In this document: positions 23,184 through 34,765 of the stretch, one piece after another
Layout: every line of letters starts with the position of its first letter
Position numbering within the stretch: the first letter of the stretch is position 1
Source: Tragulus kanchil
Taxonomy: Eukaryota > Chordata > Mammalia > Artiodactyla > Tragulidae
Assembly (NCBI GenBank): GCA_022376925.1
Contig: JAIOJX010000004.1
Location: forward strand, 127,187,123-127,251,122
DNA length: 64,000 nucleotides
Direction: 5' to 3'
Notes under the pieces: model-generated
What the model saw: the letters and a program-made list of their open reading frames with translations, nothing else
Databases searched by the model: none
Told to the model about the DNA's origin: nothing
Translations under genes and position numbers: made by a program

Positions 23184-23484
23184 GGCTTCCCTGGTAGCTC
23201 AGCGGTAAAGAATCCACCTGCCAATGCAGGAGGCACAGGTTCAGTCCCTGATCCAGGAAGATCGCACATGCTCCGGAGCCATTAAGCCTGTGAACCACAA
23301 CTATTGAGTCCACACGCCATAACTACTGAAGCCTGTGTGCCCTAGAGCCTGTGCTCCACAAGAGAAACCACCGCAACAAGAAGCCTGATTACTTCAACTA
23401 GAGAGTGACCCCCACTCCCTGCAACTAGAGAAGAGTTCACGGGCAGCAGTGAAAATCCAGAATAGCCAAAAATTTAAAAAAAAA
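23184..23484 (+). mobile_element. CHR-type SINE with 13-bp target duplication
   Basis: Plus strand: ggcttccctggtagctcag, ggttcagtccctgatcc, actagagaagagttcacggg, ending tagccaaaaatt and an A run. It is flanked by aatactcctcaag (23171-23183) and aatactccttaag (23485-23497). Its 3' third recurs at 24469-24593. Confidence 0.93.
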
Positions 23485-25607
23485 AATACTCCTTAAGTAA
23501 AATTTAGATTATTTCACCTCTGTCCTGTTGCAATGGATATTTTTAGAGTTTAGTAAACATTTGCCTGGGGTTGGGTTTAAATTGTAGAGACAATCTTTCC
23601 CTGCTTATAAATAGATAGGATAAGGAATCCCTGGACAAAAAGAATCAGGCATGGATTTCTTGACCCAGGAGGAGCCATTTTTTGCCTAAACCATTTTGTG
23701 CTCTAAGCCTGGTCACAATGTTTATCCTTGAACAGGTTTCAATAATGAATGATCTTAAGAAAACAAAAGAATTCAGAAACAAATCATTGCCATCAGGCAA
23801 GAAAAGTAACAATAACAAAGGTAATATATCAGTGGCAAAGACTCCCACTTCTAGATTAGCCTGAAGCCCTCAACCGTCAGACCAACTGGACTCTTAGAGA
23901 TGATGATGCTGACCTTTGTTGACCCTTGTGACTGCAGCCAACTGAAGCTTGGACTGCTGACTGTCCAAGCACCTTCATGAATGTGCATGTACCCTTAACT
24001 TCAAACTTCCTCAGCAGTGCTGTTCTTGGTGACTCTGCTTTGAGAAAGATCCCTGGTGTTCTCTTGTTGCAGGCAATAAATCCTTTCTTCTCCCGTGCTT
24101 TGACTTGGTTGTGTCTTTTGGCATGACACCCGCCAAGAGGCAAACCAGGTTTTTGGGTAACAATACTATTGAAATATAAGATTTCTTCTTTATTGAAAGA
24201 TAAATTGATTTTCCACTGGAGTAATATGCTATTTCTTCCAAGTGCATTGATGTTCTGAAAGGGTTAAGGTCTCCTTTCATCAAAAATAGAAAAAAAAAAG
24301 AGTGAAAAAATCCATTTTGTTTTCAGAACAAAAGTGAAAGAGAAATAAGCGAATCAAGGAACTACCCATTTCCTCCCCAAAAAGTTAGCATTCTACTCCA
24401 CACAGGAGACTAGAACTTCCTTGAATTTCTATGAATCTATTTTTTTTCCTGAAGAGCCCTGGGGCCTCCCACAAGAGAAACCACCGCAACAAGAAGCCTG
24501 ATTACTTCAACTAGAGTGACCCCACTCCTGCAACTAGAGAAGAGTTCACGGGCAGCAGTGAAAATCCAGAATAGCCAAAAATTTAAAAAAATACTCCTTA
24601 AGTAAAATTTAGATTATTTCACCTCTGTCCTGTTGCAATGGATATTTTTAGAGTTTAGTAAACATTTGCCTGGGGTTGGGTTTAAATTGTAGAGACAATC
24701 TTTCCCTGCTTATAAATAGATAGGATAAGGAATCCCTGGACAAAAAGAATCAGGCATGGATTTCTTGACCCAGGAGGAGCCATTTTTTGCCTAAACCATT
24801 TTGTGCTCTAAGCCTGGTCACAATGTTTATCCTTGAACAGGTTTCAATAATGAATGATCTTAAGAAAACAAAAGAATTCAGAAACAAATCATTGCCATCA
24901 GGCAAGAAAAGTAACAATAACAAAGGTAATATATCAGTGGCAAAGACTCCCACTTCTAGATTAGCCTGAAGCCCTCAACCGTCAGACCAACTGGACTCTT
25001 AGAGATGATGATGCTGACCTTTGTTGACCCTTGTGACTGCAGCCAACTGAAGCTTGGACTGCTGACTGTCCAAGCACCTTCATGAATGTGCATGTACCCT
25101 TAACTTCAAACTTCCTCAGCAGTGCTGTTCTTGGTGACTCTGCTTTGAGAAAGATCCCTGGTGTTCTCTTGTTGCAGGCAATAAATCCTTTCTTCTCCCG
25201 TGCTTTGACTTGGTTGTGTCTTTTGGCATGACACCCGCCAAGAGGCAAACCAGGTTTTTGGGTAACAATACTATTGAAATATAAGATTTCTTCTTTATTG
25301 AAAGATAAATTGATTTTCCACTGGAGTAATATGCTATTTCTTCCAAGTGCATTGATGTTCTGAAAGGGTTAAGGTCTCCTTTCATCAAAAATAGAAAAAA
25401 AAAAGAGTGAAAAAAATCCATTTTGTTTTCAGAACAAAAAGTGAAAGAGAAATAAGCCGAATCAAGGAACTACCCATTTCCTCTCGCACAACTTTTTAAA
25501 GGCTTCCTGTTCTTATCCTACTTTTTTCCTGCTCCCTTGCATTTGGCTATTCCATATCTCCCCACACAGGGAGACTAGAACTTCCTTGAATTTCTATGAA
25601 TCTATTT
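23356..25607. repeat. Tandem duplicate block 8
   Basis: 23356 to about 24443 recurs at 24469 to about 25607 (offset 1113 falling to 1105). Near its end the left copy has lost about 70 bases (compare 24370-24400 with 25475-25560) and holds unrelated bases instead. 24444-24468 matches neither copy. Confidence 0.95.
23640..24160 (+). mobile_element. LTR-like element (possible old ERV LTR)
   Basis: The 3' part has LTR-like layout: a polyadenylation signal (aataaa near 24076), a pyrimidine-rich stretch, then cttggttgtgtcttttggca. After this ca (24121-24123) comes tgacacccgcc, a loose match to a lysine-tRNA primer-binding site. I see no gag, pol or env sequence, so nothing viral can be made. The 5' limit is uncertain. 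The second copy is 24745-25265. Confidence 0.42.
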
Positions 25608-27508
25608 TATGAGTTTGAGTTGTTCTTTCCTGTCAAGGTTCAAATGCATGTTGATAAAAGGATACAAGTTTACAAAATAATGAAGTTTTAGCTGACCAGT
25701 TTCTTAATTTGGAAACTTAAAGGATCACTGAACATTTCTGTGTTTTCATTTCATCATCAAAAAGTACCAGTGTAGCGACCATCTCCTAGTATTTGAAGAT
25801 ATTTTAACCAAGACTTCTCCTACAGCTTCCCATAAATAATGGACTTCAAGGGAAACTATGCACATGCATAATTAGTGTGCATAATTACTTCTTTCATCTT
25901 TCATCAGATTCTGAAAGGAACCCATGAGCCAAAAAAGCTTTAAAAAAAAAGAAAGAAAGAAAAAGCTACTCTAGGATCTTTAGAGTGACAGAAGGAAGTA
26001 CAAAAATTAATTCACACTGAAGGAATTTCAGATCTGGTTAGGGAGCCAAACGTAATGTAGCCAATGGGAGAACCATAAAAGGCAAACATATCAAAGAGCT
26101 TCATTTCAAGGTACACTCTGCAGGAGTCCAGAAAAAGGCGAAGATGAATGAGCCAGCAATCAAGAAAGCTTCCTGGAAGAGGTGAGACTCAACCTCCTCT
26201 TGTGCTGTCTCAAAGGCTTAGTCCAGTCCTGTGAACACTGAGCATGTAAAGTAGATGATCATTTGTTTCTTTTCTAAAATGTTAGCCATTCAGGTTATAA
26301 AGCTGAAATCAATGGTGTAAAATTTTCCAAGCATTTCTAACCCTCCATGCTAACAACTTCAACCATTCTCCTTTTAAAGCCTCATAGTTGCCAAGAGGCA
26401 AACCAGGTTTTGGGTAACAATACTATTGAAATATAAGATTTCTTCTTTATTGAAAGATTGTTCCAAGGTAAGCATTGATGTTCTGAAAGGGTTAAGGTCT
26501 CCTTTCATCAAAATAGAAAAAAAGAGTAAAAAAAATCCATTTTGTTTTCAGAACAAAAAGTGAAAGAGAAATAAGCCGAATCAAGGAACTACCCATTTCC
26601 TCTCGCACAACTTTTTAAAGGCTTCCTGTTCTTATCCTACTTTTTTCCTGCTCCCTTGCATTTGGCTATTCCATATCTCCCCACACAGGGAGACTAGAAC
26701 TTCCTTGAATTTCTATGAATCTATTTTATGAGTTTGAGTTGTTCTTTCCTGTCAAGGTTCAAATGCATGTTGATAAAAGGATACAAGTTTACAAAATAAT
26801 GAAGTTTTAGCTGACCAGTTTCTTAATTTGGAAACTTAAAGGATCACTGAACATTTCTGTGTTTTCATTTCATCATCAAAAAGTACCAGTGTAGCGACCA
26901 TCTCCTAGTATTTGAAGATATTTTAACCAAGACTTCTCCTACAGCTTCCCATAAATAATGGACTTCAAGGGAAACTATGCACATGCATAATTAGTGTGCA
27001 TAATTACTTCTTTCATCTTTCATCAGATTCTGAAAGGAACCCATGAGCCAAAAAAGCTTTAAAAAAAAAGAAAGAAAGAAAAAGCTACTCTAGGATCTTT
27101 AGAGTGACAGAAGGAAGTACAAAAATTAATTCACACTGAAGGAATTTCAGATCTGGTTAGGGAGCCAAACGTAATGTAGCCAATGGGAGAACCATAAAAG
27201 GCAAACATATCAAAGAGCTTCATTTCAAGGTACACTCTGCAGGAGTCCAGAAAAAGGCGAAGATGAATGAGCCAGCAATCAAGAAAGCTTCCTGGAAGAG
27301 GTGAGACTCAACCTCCTCTTGTGCTGTCTCAAAGGCTTAGTCCAGTCCTGTGAACACTGAGCATGTAAAGTAGATGATCATTTGTTTCTTTTCTAAAATG
27401 TTAGCCATTCAGGTTATAAAGCTGAAATCAATGGTGTAAAATTTTCCAAGCATTTCTAACCCTCCATGCTAACAACTTCAACCATTCTCCTTTTAAAACC
27501 TCATAGTT
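25237..27508. repeat. Tandem duplicate block 9
   Basis: 25237-26389 recurs at 26390-27508 (offset 1153 falling to 1118). The right copy starts damaged, lacking about 33 bases near 26458 that the left copy has at 25310-25342. Its first part overlaps block 8, so about 300 bases occur three times. Confidence 0.96.
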
Positions 27509-28504
27509 ACAACAGCGACAATGTTTTTAAATAAGGAGCTATAAGCAGTATGACTTACGTTATTGTTGGTATTCCCTGTCTCCATCTTGTAAACTGACTT
27601 AGAAAAAAATGAAGCTGGATTCGCCAGCCTCTATACCCCTCACCTTGTCTCTGGGCCTCACAGTCTCCACCTAGCTGTCATTTTATACCAGGGAGACAGC
27701 CTAATTTTACATTGTTGAACAAAAACAGTTCTCCTGAATGCAAATTTATGAAAAGAGATTTGAGGAATTATACCTACGTTTGCATTCTCTAAGGTACTTC
27801 TCCCTTCTGCTAGCAGGAATAACTTTAATGCCTGTATCATGAAAAAAAAAATGACTTTATCTTCTTCAGATGGTATCATTATATTGTGTGTCAGCTTTCT
27901 TGCATTTCCTGTCTCATCTTCCTGTTCAAGGATTTACATACTTAATTGACTTCACAGGAAACAATACTCACATAAGTGATACTTGAAATATGTGTGTTTT
28001 GAAGTAAAATGATTATGCTTCCAAAACTAAAACTAAAAATTTATTGGTGGATTATAAGGTATGGAAGGGAGCTTTAGCCTGTTTTTTCTTAGCCAAAATA
28101 CGTCTCTTCAGTATATTCTTGAGAGACTGTTGAATTTACATCAGTAACAACTAAAAATTATTTTAATCTATGTTTAGAAACTTTAAAGAAACACAAATTA
28201 AAATGAAATTCAAATGAGTAAATTGACAATCTTCATTTAACCAGAGGCTTGTACAGTTGTCTACATTATTCATGGAAATTGCTTGAGTTTTCTTTGTCAT
28301 TATTCTTTTGTCCAGTTGACTGGCTCAGAGAGAAACTCATAGAGTGCTCAAGAATAAGTAGTGATTATGTAGTGTATGGTGAAAATATGTTGATAAACTT
28401 TGTAGTAAAGTGTCGGGACATCAGGATTGTTTCTACCGGCAAGCCGTGGCTGCTAGTCTTCCTGTCACCTCTTCTAGTGTGTCACTTGCTCACTCTTTTA
28501 GACA
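27509..28504. other. No recognised feature
   Basis: AT-rich single-copy sequence. No repeat family, domain or RNA gene is evident. Confidence 0.5.
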
Positions 28505-28700
28505 GGCTTGCCTGTGCCTTGAAACCACCTGGGGAACTGTAAAACAAAACAAACAAACCAACAAAAACCCACTGATACCTAGGTCTGAAAACTAGACATT
28601 TTTATATCAAAGGTCTGGGGTTAAACCTGGGAACTTAGGTTTTTAAAAACCTCCCAGGTGATCTTAATGGGCTGCCAGGTGAAGTCTCTGCTTTTAGCCT
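28505..28700 (+). mobile_element. MER5-type hAT DNA transposon fossil
   Basis: Weak but ordered match: gaaaccacctggggaactgt, then actgatacctaggtctga, aggtctggggttaaacctgg, and ctcccaggtgatcttaatgg. An A/C-rich insert (caaacaaaccaac type) lies after the first block. Non-autonomous and non-coding. Confidence 0.65.
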
Positions 28701-29818
28701 TAAGTACTATTCCAACAGATAGTGGATGAGAGGCTTTCTGGTTAAGCTAAAGAATATCTCCATTTCAAGGTCTTCTGGCAGAGGCTGACCATCTAAAAGA
28801 ATGCCTGGTTCTTATACCTGCCTTGCCTTGATCTTCCTCCTCCATTCATTCGTTGAGTATTTATGATGTGCCAGAGACTGTAATTTATGACTACCCTCCT
28901 ACCTCCTGACTACCCTCAAACCTTCCTTTTTATCCCTGGGACATGACTCCTGCCCCGCCTTTTTGTCTTGTCCATGCATATGTGCATATCTATCTATAGA
29001 TAGATAGATATAGATATGTCTATAAACCCACATTTATATATAAAATGGGTTAATAATATACACAGAATTTACTATTCAGGCACTTTTTTAAAACTTCTGT
29101 GTCAACCTTTTTGGCTTCAAAACTCCACCTGTAGCTGTTTTCATATCAGGAAGGCATAGTAACTGGATAAACCTGGCCAGTTACACAAATGTTCTGAGGG
29201 CTGAGATAACATGCAAATAAACCTTATACATCAATGTGTGAAAACTGGACAGACCACAGGGTTCAAAATAGGAAGTACTGTCTGCACAGCTAACTTGCAC
29301 ATTCACTGTGAGTTACACATCTTCAGAGTCGCTGTGTGCCACGCACGTCAACTCTTTCAGAAAAAAAATGGTAAGTAGTATGTTTTATAACTCTCCTTGT
29401 TCTCTGAGCAAAATCTTTTCTATATGGAGCAGTGAGAGGCAAGGGTGGGGGCTCACGGGCTGGTCTTCCAAGGCTTTGGAACTTTTGCTTATCTCATTGT
29501 TGTTCCATTTGCTAATAGAGTTGCTAAGGCGGTATTATGCCAGTTAAGACTGCGGCTGCAAGTGTTCCCTTTTCTGAATGTAGCCTTCGGTGTAGAGGAA
29601 GAGTTACACCTTAAAGAAAGAAAAGCTACATTCTTTGTCTTTGTCCCTTAAGAATCAGGGTTAGAGCCACGCAGTCAAGTTTCGTTTTATGGGCACTTTG
29701 GAACCCTGAAGAGAACTCCAGCGGTATGGGTCAGGCAGTGTTGCTGAGGACAGTGCCATTTGGACAGCATAGTGAATTTTTCAAGAGGAGCTCTTTTGTT
29801 TAGAAAAATGCAGTTTAG
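28701..29818. other. No gene found; short GATA-type repeat
   Basis: Contains tatctatctatagatagata near 28987-29010 and a short L2- or MIR-like patch near 28845-28890. A splice-donor-like atg|gtaagt at 29368-29376 is isolated and not enough for an exon call. Confidence 0.5.
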
Positions 29819-29940
29819 GGGATTTCCTTGATGATCTGGTTGTTGGCACTTGCAGACTCGGGTTCAATCCCTGATCTGGGAACTAAGAAACCACATGACC
29901 CACAGTGTAGACAAAAACTAAAATTTGAAAAAAAAAAGGG
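29819..29940 (+). mobile_element. Short tRNA-derived SINE (about 120 bp)
   Basis: ggatttccttgatgatctgg, gggttcaatccctgatctgg, gaactaagaaaccacatg, then an A-rich tail followed by a run of ten G (about 29938-29947). Same short family as 55139-55257. Confidence 0.75.
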
Positions 29941-30483
29941 GGGGGGGAGAGAAATGAATTTTATTATTTTAATTAAGAGAAGCAAATTCCAAACAGTCCA
30001 AATCTTAGGGATATGTTAGGCTCCAAAGTTAATTAAAAGTTCTTGCATGGAGCACATTTAAAACCTTGACTGGATTTCCAGTATACCATAAAAATTAGCT
30101 TAACCTATAATGAGCCTGAATTACAGCATTCATACTCTGCTACGGTTTCCTATTATTTCTCTGTATAATTGACTGTGTTCTTATACATGTGGTGTTCTTA
30201 GGTTCCCAGAGTCCAGAAGAGAGTCAGCTTTCTATTTAAATACCTGTCCCCTACTCCTCAGCGTCTCTAAGACTAGAGATTGGTTATCCCTTCTTTCCTT
30301 ATGGAGAGGATGACTTCCTTTGCCATCTCCCAGTGGGAAGATGGGAACTGAGGCGATGATCCCTACAGGTACTTGGTGGGTGCAGAGAGTGCACTCTGCA
30401 GTCACTGGAAGAGAGGGCAAAGGATTTCATGGCGTGAGTCTGTAGTCTGAAATCTTGTGAGCCAGAATGGGGAAAGCACAGAG
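29941..30483. other. No recognised feature
   Basis: Single-copy sequence beginning with the G run after the short SINE. No frame or repeat that I can support. Confidence 0.5.
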
Positions 30484-30690
30484 GTGGCTCAGACAGTAAA
30501 GAATCTGCCTGCAATGCAGGAGACTCTGGTTCGATCCCCAGAGAGGGAAAGACCCCCAGAGAGGGATGGGAATGGCAACCCACTCCTGTATTCTTGCTTG
30601 GAAAATCCCATGGACAGAGGAGACTGGCAGGCTACAGTCCATGGGGTCACAAAGAGTCAGATAGGACTGAGCGACTGTCGCTTTCACTAG
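30484..30690 (+). mobile_element. Bov-tA SINE
   Basis: Plus strand: ggtggctcagacagtaaag, tggttcgatccccagag, aatggcaacccactcctg, ending agatcagataggactgagcg-like sequence near 30655-30680. The mid-part has a small internal repeat (cagagagggaaaga, then cagagaggga). Confidence 0.92.
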
Positions 30691-31178
30691 TGTTTCCAAC
30701 TCAGCCTTCAGATCTAGGATTCTTAGAAAAATCTTGACCTTAATTGCCATATTCTCTTCAAAAGTAAATGAGGGCACTATGGTTTACAGGGTTATTTGGA
30801 TTTTCTTACAGAAAACAAAATGCTAAGAGAAGAAGGAAAGTTTAATTGAATAGTGTGTGTTTGCTGTCTTACGTATTTTCTTAAGCGATCACTATCTTAT
30901 TACAAAAGTAACACATTATTAAATAAAATTTCTTAGAAATATAGATATGCATAAATAACACACTATATATTTTCTATTGTTCTATCACCTGGGGCAATAA
31001 TTGTTAAATTAGTACAGATCCTTCTAGAATTTTTTCATTTAAAATATATCTTACAAATATAATTTTCTATAAGTAGCATCATGGTACTTATAGAAAGTGG
31101 TTATATAAACCATTTCCTTATCAGCTTTTTAACTGAAAATATCTTGAATAATATCTGAGTTATAAAAGTATTTTAATA
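30691..31178. other. No recognised feature
   Basis: Very AT-rich unannotated sequence. Confidence 0.5.
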
Positions 31179-31191
31179 ATGAATCATTTTT

Positions 31192-31537
31192 AAAAATATT
31201 TATTTATTTATTTATGCCTATTCTGGGTTTTCGCTGCTGCTGCAGGCTCTTCTCTAGTTGCAGGGAGTGGGAGCTACTCTCTAGTTGAAGTGAGCAGGCT
31301 TCTTGTTGCGACAACTTTTCTTATTGTGGAACTCGACACTAGGGCACATGGGCTTCAGTAGTTGTGGCCAATGGGTTCAAGAATTGCAGCTTCGAGGCTC
31401 TAGAGCACAGGCTCAATAGTCGTGGCTCACGGGTTTAGTTGCTCCACAGCATGTGGGATCTTCCTGGATCAAGGATAGAACTCATGTCTCCTGCATTGGC
31501 AAGTGAACTCTTCACCACTTAGCTACCAGGGAAGCCC
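31192..31537 (-). mobile_element. CHR-type SINE, first of a pair at one target
   Basis: Minus strand, from the tail (tatttatttatttatttatg) and attctgggttttcgctgct to gctaccagggaagccc. The target copy at its low end is atgaatcattttt (31179-31191), and at its high end atgaatcttt (31538-31547). Confidence 0.9.
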
Positions 31538-31548
31538 ATGAATCTTTT

Positions 31549-31825
31549 CTTTTTTTTTTTTTAATTTTGGCCTCTTTTATTGGTTTTTTACTTATTTATG
31601 TCCTCCATCCTTATTCTTTGGCCTGTGGGGGCCTCCCATTGCAGTGGCCTCTCTTGTTGCAGAGTCCTGGCTCCAGGCGCATGTGCTCCAGAGCACTGGC
31701 TTGTAATTGGACACACCGGTCTAGCCCTCCACGGCATGTGGGATCTTCCTGGGCCAGGGATTGAACCGGTGCCCCTTGCAGTGCAAGGCGGACTTTTTAC
31801 CCACTGGACCACCAGGGAAGCCCCC
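31549..31825 (-). mobile_element. tRNA-derived SINE, second of the pair
   Basis: Family of 11271-11593, minus strand: ccatccttattctttggcct, tgtaattggacacaccgg, and the end actggaccaccagggaagcc. Followed by atgaatcattttt (31826-31838), the third copy of the target. The second copy of this SINE is 32638-32916. Confidence 0.9.
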
Positions 31826-32103
31826 ATGAATCATTTTTAATGCCAACATTGTATCCCATAATTTATTTTAATCAGTTCCATATAGTTGGACATTGAGATT
31901 ATTTCCTGTTTTATCTTTCTTTTTTCATGGTCATACAGACAAGACCTACCCTAAGCTTTCTTTTATGTATGTTGCCTGATTATTTTCCATTGCAAGAAAT
32001 ACTAAAAAAAATAGATAGATGAAAATAACTAGATATATTTAGACTTCTAACTCATTACTCTTTTGTTAAACAGCATATTTTAATTTTACCTACTATGTAG
32101 CGA

Positions 32104-32310
32104 GGGCTTCCGTAATGGTTTCAATGATAAAGAATCTGTCTCCCAATTCAGGAGCCACAGGAGACATGGGTTTGACCCCTGGGTCAGGAAGAGTCCCTGG
32201 AGAGGGAAATGGCAACCCACTCCCGTATTCTTGCCTGGGAAATCCCATGCACAGAGGAGCCTGGTGGGCTACAGTCCACAAGGCTGCAAAAGAGTTGCAC
32301 ATGATTTAAC
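32104..32310 (+). mobile_element. Bov-tA SINE
   Basis: Plus strand: gagggcttccgtaatggttt, gggtttgacccctgggtc, cccgtattcttgcctggg, ending agttgcacatgatttaacaa. The second copy is at 33195-33401 through block 10. Confidence 0.92.
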
Positions 32311-32637
32311 AACTAAACAACAACAAAGTTATATATTTGCCTAGTGCATGAATTTCCCAGTTGCAATTATGGTATATGCATGCCTATCTTTGGAACATAT
32401 CAAGGTTATACTTGAAAAGGAAGTAAATTTCCTTTAGTTTCTCTCTCCCCAACATTTCCTCTGACATTCTATTACAAGTTGCAGAAAGGCAAGTAGTGTA
32501 TTAAAGGAAGGAAAAAACTCTTCTACTTTTTTTCCTTGGGAGATTTCATATATCAGTCAAAAGGTAAATTTCTTACACTTTGTTTACTAATTTTATGTTT
32601 TCTCCTAACCACTTAGCTACCAGGGAAGCCCATGAAT

Positions 32638-32916
32638 CTTTTTTTTTTTTTTTAATTTTGGCCTCTTTTATTGGTTTTTTACTTATTTATGTCCTCCATC
32701 CTTATTCTTTGGCCTGTGGGGGCCTCCCATTGCAGTGGCCTCTCTTGTTGCAGAGTCCTGGCTCCAGGCGCATGTGCTCCAGAGCACTGGCTTGTAATTG
32801 GACACACCGGTCTAGCCCTCCACGGCATGTGGGATCTTCCTGGGCCAGGGATTGAACCGGTGCCCCTTGCAGTGCAAGGCGGACTTTTTACCCACTGGAC
32901 CACCAGGGAAGCCCCC
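32638..32916 (-). mobile_element. tRNA-derived SINE (second copy of 31549-31825)
   Basis: Same SINE repeated by block 10, with a different T-run length in the tail. Confidence 0.9.
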
Positions 32917-33194
32917 ATGAATCATTTTTAATGCCAACATTGTATCCCATAATTTATTTTAATCAGTTCCATATAGTTGGACATTGAGATTATTTCCTGT
33001 TTTATCTTTCTTTTTTCATGGTCATACAGACAAGACCTACCCTAAGCTTTCTTTTATGTATGTTGCCTGATTATTTTCCATTGCAAGAAATACTAAAAAA
33101 AATAGATAGATGAAAATAACTAGATATATTTAGACTTCTAACTCATTACTCTTTTGTTAAACAGCATATTTTAATTTTACCTACTATGTAGCGA

Positions 33195-33401
33195 GGGCTT
33201 CCGTAATGGTTTCAATGATAAAGAATCTGTCTCCCAATTCAGGAGCCACAGGAGACATGGGTTTGACCCCTGGGTCAGGAAGAGTCCCTGGAGAGGGAAA
33301 TGGCAACCCACTCCCGTATTCTTGCCTGGGAAATCCCATGCACAGAGGAGCCTGGTGGGCTACAGTCCACAAGGCTGCAAAAGAGTTGCACATGATTTAA
33401 C
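33195..33401 (+). mobile_element. Bov-tA SINE (second copy of 32104-32310)
   Basis: Same insertion repeated by block 10. Confidence 0.92.
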
Positions 33402-33710
33402 AACTAAACAACAACAAAGTTATATATTTGCCTAGTGCATGAATTTCCCAGTTGCAATTATGGTATATGCATGCCTATCTTTGGAACATATCAAGGTTAT
33501 ACTTGAAAAGGAAGTAAATTTCCTTTAGTTTCTCTCTCCCCAACATTTCCTCTGACATTCTATTACAAGTTGCAGAAAGGCAAGTAGTGTATTAAAGGAA
33601 GGAAAAAACTCTTCTACTTTTTTTCCTTGGGAGATTTCATATATCAGTCAAAAGGCTATATTTCTGATTTCTTACACTTTGTTTACTAATTTTATGTTTT
33701 CTCCATAAGC

Positions 33711-34002
33711 CACTGAAGCTCTGATTTTTTTTTTTTTCCTTACCCAACAGTGATGAAGATAATGATGATAGTGTCTTTCATGGTTGTTTTTAAAAAGTAA
33801 ACAAAATTTTTAAAAAGCAAGTAAGATTGTAATTATAAAACACCTATTAAAGTGAAGGCAACAGCCAACACTGAATGAATGTTGGTTTCTTTCTTTCCAG
33901 CCCCAAATAAATGATTTTCTAAGGAGGCATAAAGATTCCCAGTGAACACAGGAAGGCAATAGTAACCGCCATTAACATTTGTGAGCCTTAGCATGAAAAA
34001 GC
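33711..34002. other. No recognised feature
   Basis: Unannotated AT-rich sequence leading into an interrupted Bov-tA. Confidence 0.5.
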
Positions 34003-34498
34003 AGTGAAAGCATTAGTCGCTCAGTCGTGTCTGACGTTGCAGCCCCATGATTTGTAGCCTACCAGCCTCCTCTGAGTTGTTTTATGAAAATAAAAAAACC
34101 CAAAACTCCAGGCAAGAATACTGGGGGGTTTCTCTGGTGGTCCAGTAGGTAGAGAGTCCATCTTGCAGTGCAAGGGGCACAGGTTCCATCCCTGACCTGG
34201 GAAGATCCCACATGCCACAGAACAGCTGGACCAGTGTGTCCAACTGAGAGCCAGTGCTCTGGAGCCCATGCACCCAGAGCCGGCGGTCTGCAAGGAAAGA
34301 GGCCACTGCAATGGGGGCTCACACATGACAAAGAATAAAAAAGATGAATGAAAATAAATATAAATCAAAGAGTCATGATGCGGGAAAAAAAAGAATACGG
34401 GAATGGGTAGCTATTCCCTTCTTCAGGGTATCTTCCTGACCCACGGATCAAACCCAGGTCTCCTACATTGCAGGCAGATTCTTTACCATCTGAGCCAA
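34003..34498 (-). mobile_element. Bov-tA SINE split by another SINE
   Basis: The low part (34003-34124) reads gcattagtcgctcagtcgtg to ggcaagaatactgg. The high part (34391-34498) reads aagaatacgggaatgggtag to tctttaccatctgagcca. Together they make one minus-strand Bov-tA. Near 34075-34105 the usual sequence is replaced by an A-rich stretch. Confidence 0.88.
34125..34390 (+). mobile_element. tRNA-derived SINE nested in Bov-tA
   Basis: Plus strand, family of 11271-11593: tttctctggtggtccagtag, ggttccatccctgacctggg, tgtgtccaactgagagccag, ending atgaaaataaatataaat and an A-rich tail. Flanked by aagaatactgg (34114-34124) and aagaatacggg (34391-34401). Confidence 0.9.
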
Positions 34499-34634
34499 TT
34501 CAAGTAAATGCATAAGTAAAATACCAGGTGGTGAGCTCTGAATGAGATGAGATAGAACATAGGAAGGAAAAGTCCTCTTTAGATAGCAATCTGGTCTTCA
34601 ACGTAGTGATGCTTCAACTAAAGCCCTCCATTTA

Positions 34635-34765
34635 GGTTCTCCATTCTGGTTGCACACTGGAATCATCGGAGTAACTAAATCATACCCATTCTCAAGGCCC
34701 CACCCTAGACTGGTTAAAGCAAAGCCTTATGGTAGAAAGTGGGGCATGGTCCAGGTTGAGAACTA
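34635..34765 (+). mobile_element. MER5-type hAT fossil
   Basis: ccattctggttgcacactgg, aatcatcggagtaact, aaggccccaccctagac, and at the end atggtccaggttgagaact. This is the usual MER5 order. The right part recurs after the joint at 35778. Confidence 0.6.

Larger units (their letters stand above)
31515..33710. repeat. Tandem duplicate block 10
   Basis: 31515 to about 32604 recurs at 32609 to about 33710 (offset 1094, then 1091). The left copy lacks about 11 bases near 32569 that the right copy has near 33658. The unit starts in the head of the first SINE. Confidence 0.96.

Noticed and set aside
23640..25265. Two LTR-like copies as a provirus with paired LTRs
   Set aside because: The second copy comes from duplicate block 8, with flanking sequence copied as well. 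Paired LTRs would not duplicate their outer flanks, and there is no gag, pol or env between them.
29352..29376. Possible exon edge: ctctttcag and then atg|gtaagt
   Set aside because: An isolated acceptor-like and donor-like pair only ten bases apart with an A run between. No frame, no neighbouring exon and no family match.
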